This document shows positions 60,417-64,000 of a DNA stretch of 64,000 bases, one piece after another. Position 1 is the stretch's first letter, and every line of letters begins with the position of its first letter. Origin of the DNA: Bryoerythrophyllum caledonicum (lineage: Eukaryota; Streptophyta; Bryopsida; Pottiales; Pottiaceae); contig OZ020524.1 in assembly GCA_963971425.1 (NCBI GenBank), positions 14,511,845-14,575,844 on the forward strand, given 5' to 3'. A program made the translations under genes and the position numbers. The notes beneath the pieces are model-generated. The model was given only the letters and a program-made list of their open reading frames with translations, ran no database searches and had not been told where the DNA came from.

Positions 60417-63109
60417 TACATGGCGAACTCTCGCCATCCTCGTCCGAGTTTGATCTCTGGAATGCCTGACGATGTGTAGACGACGGTGAGGCGCACCGGC
60501 ATGGCATCGTGGACATTCCGGATTGCAGGATCACCGTTTGGTGGAACTTCTCGCCGTGCTTTTGCACAATCCACGACGGCATCAACCGGAGAAACAAAAG
60601 AACAAAAGATCCAGTAGGAAACGGCCACCTTGGAAAGAAAAGGCTTACAGAATAGGTTCAGAAATGAGCCTCGGAGACAGACTGCGAAGTGCATTTGTCT
60701 ACGTTGCAGCAGCTGCAACAGGGATCACAGCATGCAACTCACAATGACTCGCTAAGTGGAATTGACAGCAGAGATCTGTGAGCTGCCAATCGACACGATC
60801 TGCTCAATGTCTGCTCCGGCACTTGCGACTTTCTGAGCTTCGTGATCGCAAAGTGAACGCTCCCTTGCAAGGCGAGGCTCTGAAGCGTTTTGGTTATGTC
60901 GCCAGAATCATCCAAACCCGTCTCCACTTCCCTGCCATTCTCGCACCTGTAACTTGTCAAGACGAAGATTCTCGCACCATACTGTTTGGCTAGAGTTTGA
61001 AGACAACTATGTAGCATGTCATTCAAGCTCAGTTTCTCGGACAGGCAGGGATATGAAAAAGGCACTTAAGATGCATGACAGATCTGCTCTCCATACATCT
61101 GACTCTTAGATGGAAAGCATATTGAACTTTAACTACAGCGAATCATACGAAGCTATGAACGAACAACTGGAACAGAAACATCTATACTCATCAGTGCAAT
61201 ATGCTGGCATCAAATATACTGATCAGTACACAATGTTCAAGCTAAATCTGATCAAGAACGAGAATCAGGTACTCCGTAGTCACTCCACACTAATTCCTGT
61301 CACGGCAATGCTATCGCTAGCTTGCTCAACCTGAACTCTCTTCTCTCAGAGGTAAAAACAACTATGCAAGATAAGGCCGGAGGAATGCTCGTTGATAGAG
61401 ATATACTCGCGCCCAGAACTACCTACAATTCAAATTCAAACTAAATCATTGGATGAACGTCTTGGATGAACGTATATTCATCAAAGCGCCTAATAAATAG
61501 ATCTCGGATTTCACTGGGTGTGACTTCACCATAGTTCAAGACGGGAAGGCCTGCTTCCCGTTGCATCTGGTCAGCATAAGATGAAAAATGCCTCACATGA
61601 GCCATTTTATTGTTAAATGCTAAGCGCCTTGTTTGTGAAAAGATCTGATAAACACTAAACCCTTCCCTTAAGATATGTCGACAGATATCATATCGATGAT
61701 CTATCTGAAAAAAAGTTCCAAGCCTATATTTTCACAGAGGATATTATTCTGTGATTTACCGGATGATGTGGACATCAGTATCAAGGAATCGATGGAGACC
61801 TTTCTGCAGTGCGCGGTGGTCACGGTGCTGGAAGCCTGGGACGAAAGTGTTCAACTCTTTCACCGATCTTCTTTCTGCTTGATCATTTCTTGGTTGTGAA
61901 TATATTATTTTGTTGCTGGAGTCCTCTGGTTGCATAGCTGGTATTACTCGACCAGCTTTGCGAGCTGACAGATTATTTGCCCCGGAGCACACTTGAAAGC
62001 TACGTCCCGCACACGATCATGCGCTCCACCTACCAGATTTACCACGAGAGTTCTGTTTCGAGCCTGGTCCAGGTGCATCCCTCGACACGGCAGCATTCAG
62101 GTTCAGCGCTTCGCAACGGTGGCATGACGAAGGGAACCGGGTGACACATTCGGGGAGCCGAGTGAAGTAACGCACCATCACCCTCAATAGCCTCCAGAGG
62201 CTCCATCTTTTCAGGTCCCATTAAGTTTACAGGGCAGCACAAGCGGCCGGAAGTGGAACCGTCGGGTGAGTTGGGTGCAGATGGCAAGCCGCGGCGGAAG
62301 GCCGACCGCTTCTCGGGTCCGTTGGACTATAGCCGGAATGTGTCGTTCGCCGAGGGACGTGGTCCTCAAGAGCCAACGCCGTCCACCAACAAGAGCCCCC
62401 TTGGCCGGTTCCCGTCAGATCCTCTGCCCTATGTGTAACCCATTTCGAATTCTTGTCTATTTATGTAGTTTATAAACATCACTCGGTGGTCCACACACTT
62501 CTCAGCCTGGCATGGAAACAGTTTGTCGGGAGATTTCGGTATTATGCACTCAAGAGGACTTCTGAATTTCTTTTCAACAAGCAGTAAAGGTTACCTTTGC
62601 TTGTGTCAAAACAAACAAAATAAAATTCTTTTCAACTGAATTGTCTACCTGTAATTTCATTCTCTTTGGCATCGCTTTTGCCGGGACCCAACCATCCTCG
62701 AAGTATTATCTGAGGTAACGACAGCTTGGACTTCAGCAATGGCAACTGTTGAATATTCTGAGGATATCCATCTGATGGCTGTGGCTTCGCATTTCAGTAC
62801 GCAAGCCATGAGAGGGTGACCACAAAACTCCATAAGTTACTGTTCAACTTGGCCCTGAAGTAACGCATGGTTTGCCCCAAGAGTTCAACAAATACCAAAA
62901 CATACACAAGAAGCGATCCAACTTTTCAACCAGCCAACTTGTTTATGAACAGGGTACAAGCAGGCTCGAAGTTGGCACAGTCATGACGTTTTCCCATCTC
63001 ACGAATACCATCTTACGAATACTCTGATAGGAAATCAATGTGAGGATGTGACACCTTCTACAAAGGATATAATACCCATCCAAACAAACATCATGTGGGA
63101 CATAAAAAT
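60417..63109 (+). repeat. segmental/dispersed duplication, copy 2
   Basis: Matches 32787-35126 almost base for base outside an extra block at 61127-61497. Its right end is cut exactly where a copia LTR begins (63110). Copy 1 continues there into other sequence, so the true duplication may be longer. It includes the duplicated 61-residue frame at 62253-62438. Confidence 0.85.
62253..62438 (+). CDS. second copy of the conserved 61-residue frame
   Basis: The same protein as 34270-34455 (starts MEPSGELGADGKPRRKADRF). See that entry for limits on interpretation. Confidence 0.3.
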   Translation: MEPSGELGADGKPRRKADRFSGPLDYSRNVSFAEGRGPQEPTPSTNKSPLGRFPSDPLPYV

Positions 63110-63512
63110 TGTTGTTGTTTCTTTTTTAGATGATCTTCGTTTTCATCCACTCGGTTCATCCATTGGACTTTAGGACTAGAATCTTCTGATGACGTCACTT
63201 CGTCTTCCTCGCGCAATCAACTATATCTCTGTTTACTTGTCCATTGTGCCTTTGTCTTTTCTAGTGTAAGTTAGTGCGTTTGAACGTTAGAATTGAGAGC
63301 TGTAGTTTGTCAATGAAGCGTAGTGAATTGATCATGTGACTTAGCTGAATTGACCTTAGTTTCTGATTGAATAAAGAGAGCTTGGTTGAAGAGCCTTAAT
63401 CCAATACTGTGTATGTGAGGATTGATCGTGTCTTGAAGAGTGTTTCTGTAAATGAGATATGTATGTGCAATTGTGATAAGAGCCTAGAGGATTAGAAGTA
63501 GGAAATCTCACA
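63110..63512 (+). mobile_element. 5' LTR of a copia retrotransposon
   Basis: Starts TGTTGTTGTTTC directly after the duplication copy and ends TCTCACA, immediately before the primer-binding site. TG...CA ends and about 403 bp length fit a copia LTR. The 3' LTR and target duplication lie outside the window. Confidence 0.75.
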
Positions 63513-63524
63513 GGTTATGGGCCG
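63513..63524 (+). other. primer-binding site, half initiator-tRNA-Met type
   Basis: GGTTATGGGCC is complementary to the anticodon arm of initiator tRNA-Met (CCCAUAACC), the primer site known from Drosophila copia. It abuts the LTR. Confidence 0.7.
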
Positions 63525-63807
63525 TAATTTAGGTTTTCTACTCCCTGTTTTTCCTCATCTTGCCATAGAATTTTTAGAAAACTCTTTCAGACCATTTGAG
63601 TGTTAGTTTTTCGCTCTAATTTCATCTACGCTATCATGTATGCGTATTCCATCTATCTAGAACCCTAATCTCTACTCGCTCTTCTTGGAAAGGAGTTTTT
63701 CGACCATTTTCTTTGGCTATGGTTTTCTAAAACCTTTATTCAGCGTAAACGAGTATTCATAGCGTTCTAAATTTCATTTAGGAAACCTTATGCTCTAATT
63801 GAGTTCG

Positions 63808-64000
63808 ATGGAGCCATCTGAGATGGCAGGGATCAAAGTTTTTGTTGGAACGAAATTCAATGTCTGGAAATCTTCCATAGACATTTTATTTGCCTACAAG
63901 AAGGTGCTGAAAGTAGTTTACGGCACAGAGTTGCGGCCTCCGCCTGGTTCTTTTGTAGATTCTATCTCTGCCTGGGACGACAAGAATGATCATGCTCGCA
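63808..64000 (+). CDS. gag: copia gag (5' part, truncated by window end)
   Basis: Starts MEPSEMAGIKVFVGTKFNVW and continues open to the window end. The 'F-x-G-x-x-F-x-x-W' block followed by a helical region and W-D-x-K-x-D-x-A is typical of Ty1/copia Gag N termini. The leader of about 295 bases between PBS and ATG is normal. No lesion is seen in the 64 codons present. Confidence 0.85.
   Translation, partial: MEPSEMAGIKVFVGTKFNVWKSSIDILFAYKKVLKVVYGTELRPPPGSFVDSISAWDDKNDHAR

Overview
The window is nuclear DNA of a streptophyte, most likely a land plant and probably not a seed plant (the lineage is an inference). It has intron-containing genes with GC-rich exons and AT-rich GT-AG introns. The recognisable proteins are plant types: a monodehydroascorbate reductase (MDHAR), a plant cyclic-nucleotide-gated channel with a C-terminal IQ motif, and a STIG1-like cysteine-rich secreted protein. 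Most of the remaining sequence is transposable elements, many of them nested.

Layout. 1-1741: flank with a weak copia-like remnant and the MDHAR upstream region. 2146-5382 (+): complete MDHAR in ten coding exons. 5383-9056: dispersed repeats, including a tRNA-derived SINE and TTAA-flanked TIR elements (called R1 here). 9057-15897: a 6.8-kb TIR DNA transposon (T1) inserted into an R1 copy. It carries a decayed transposase-like gene and an intact 183-residue second gene. Its uninterrupted target site survives in another R1 copy near 30360. 16511-22335: more R1 material, TA-flanked MITEs and minisatellites. 22336-25911 (+): complete seven-exon CNGC gene. 27227-28542: a TA-flanked foldback element filled with a 175-185 bp satellite. 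28628-29022 (-): a small decayed gene. 29100-29879: a Harbinger-like element. 32787-35126 and 60417-63109: two copies of a duplicated segment. 35650-36663 (-): the STIG1-like gene with four almost identical repeats. 37631-39736: nested MITEs. 41227-41940 (-): four exons of a pseudouridine-5'-phosphate glycosidase, apparently truncated. 43828 to at least 56244 (-): a very long, decayed non-LTR retrotransposon. 63110-64000: the start of a copia LTR retrotransposon, cut by the window end.

The most notable object is the non-LTR element. Read in order on the minus strand it has a gag-like ORF1, a tract with two degenerate 2A-like motifs, an APE endonuclease, a reverse transcriptase, a chromodomain-like segment with an unassigned domain, an RNase H, and a C-terminal CCHC finger with a restriction-like (PD-D/E-K) nuclease. 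An APE and a restriction-like nuclease in one element is the hallmark of the Dualen (RandI) elements described from Chlamydomonas. Its 3' end is shared with the tRNA-derived SINE at 6978-7314, so the two form a likely LINE/SINE partner pair. All exon models and domain calls were made by eye from the sequence; no database search was run.
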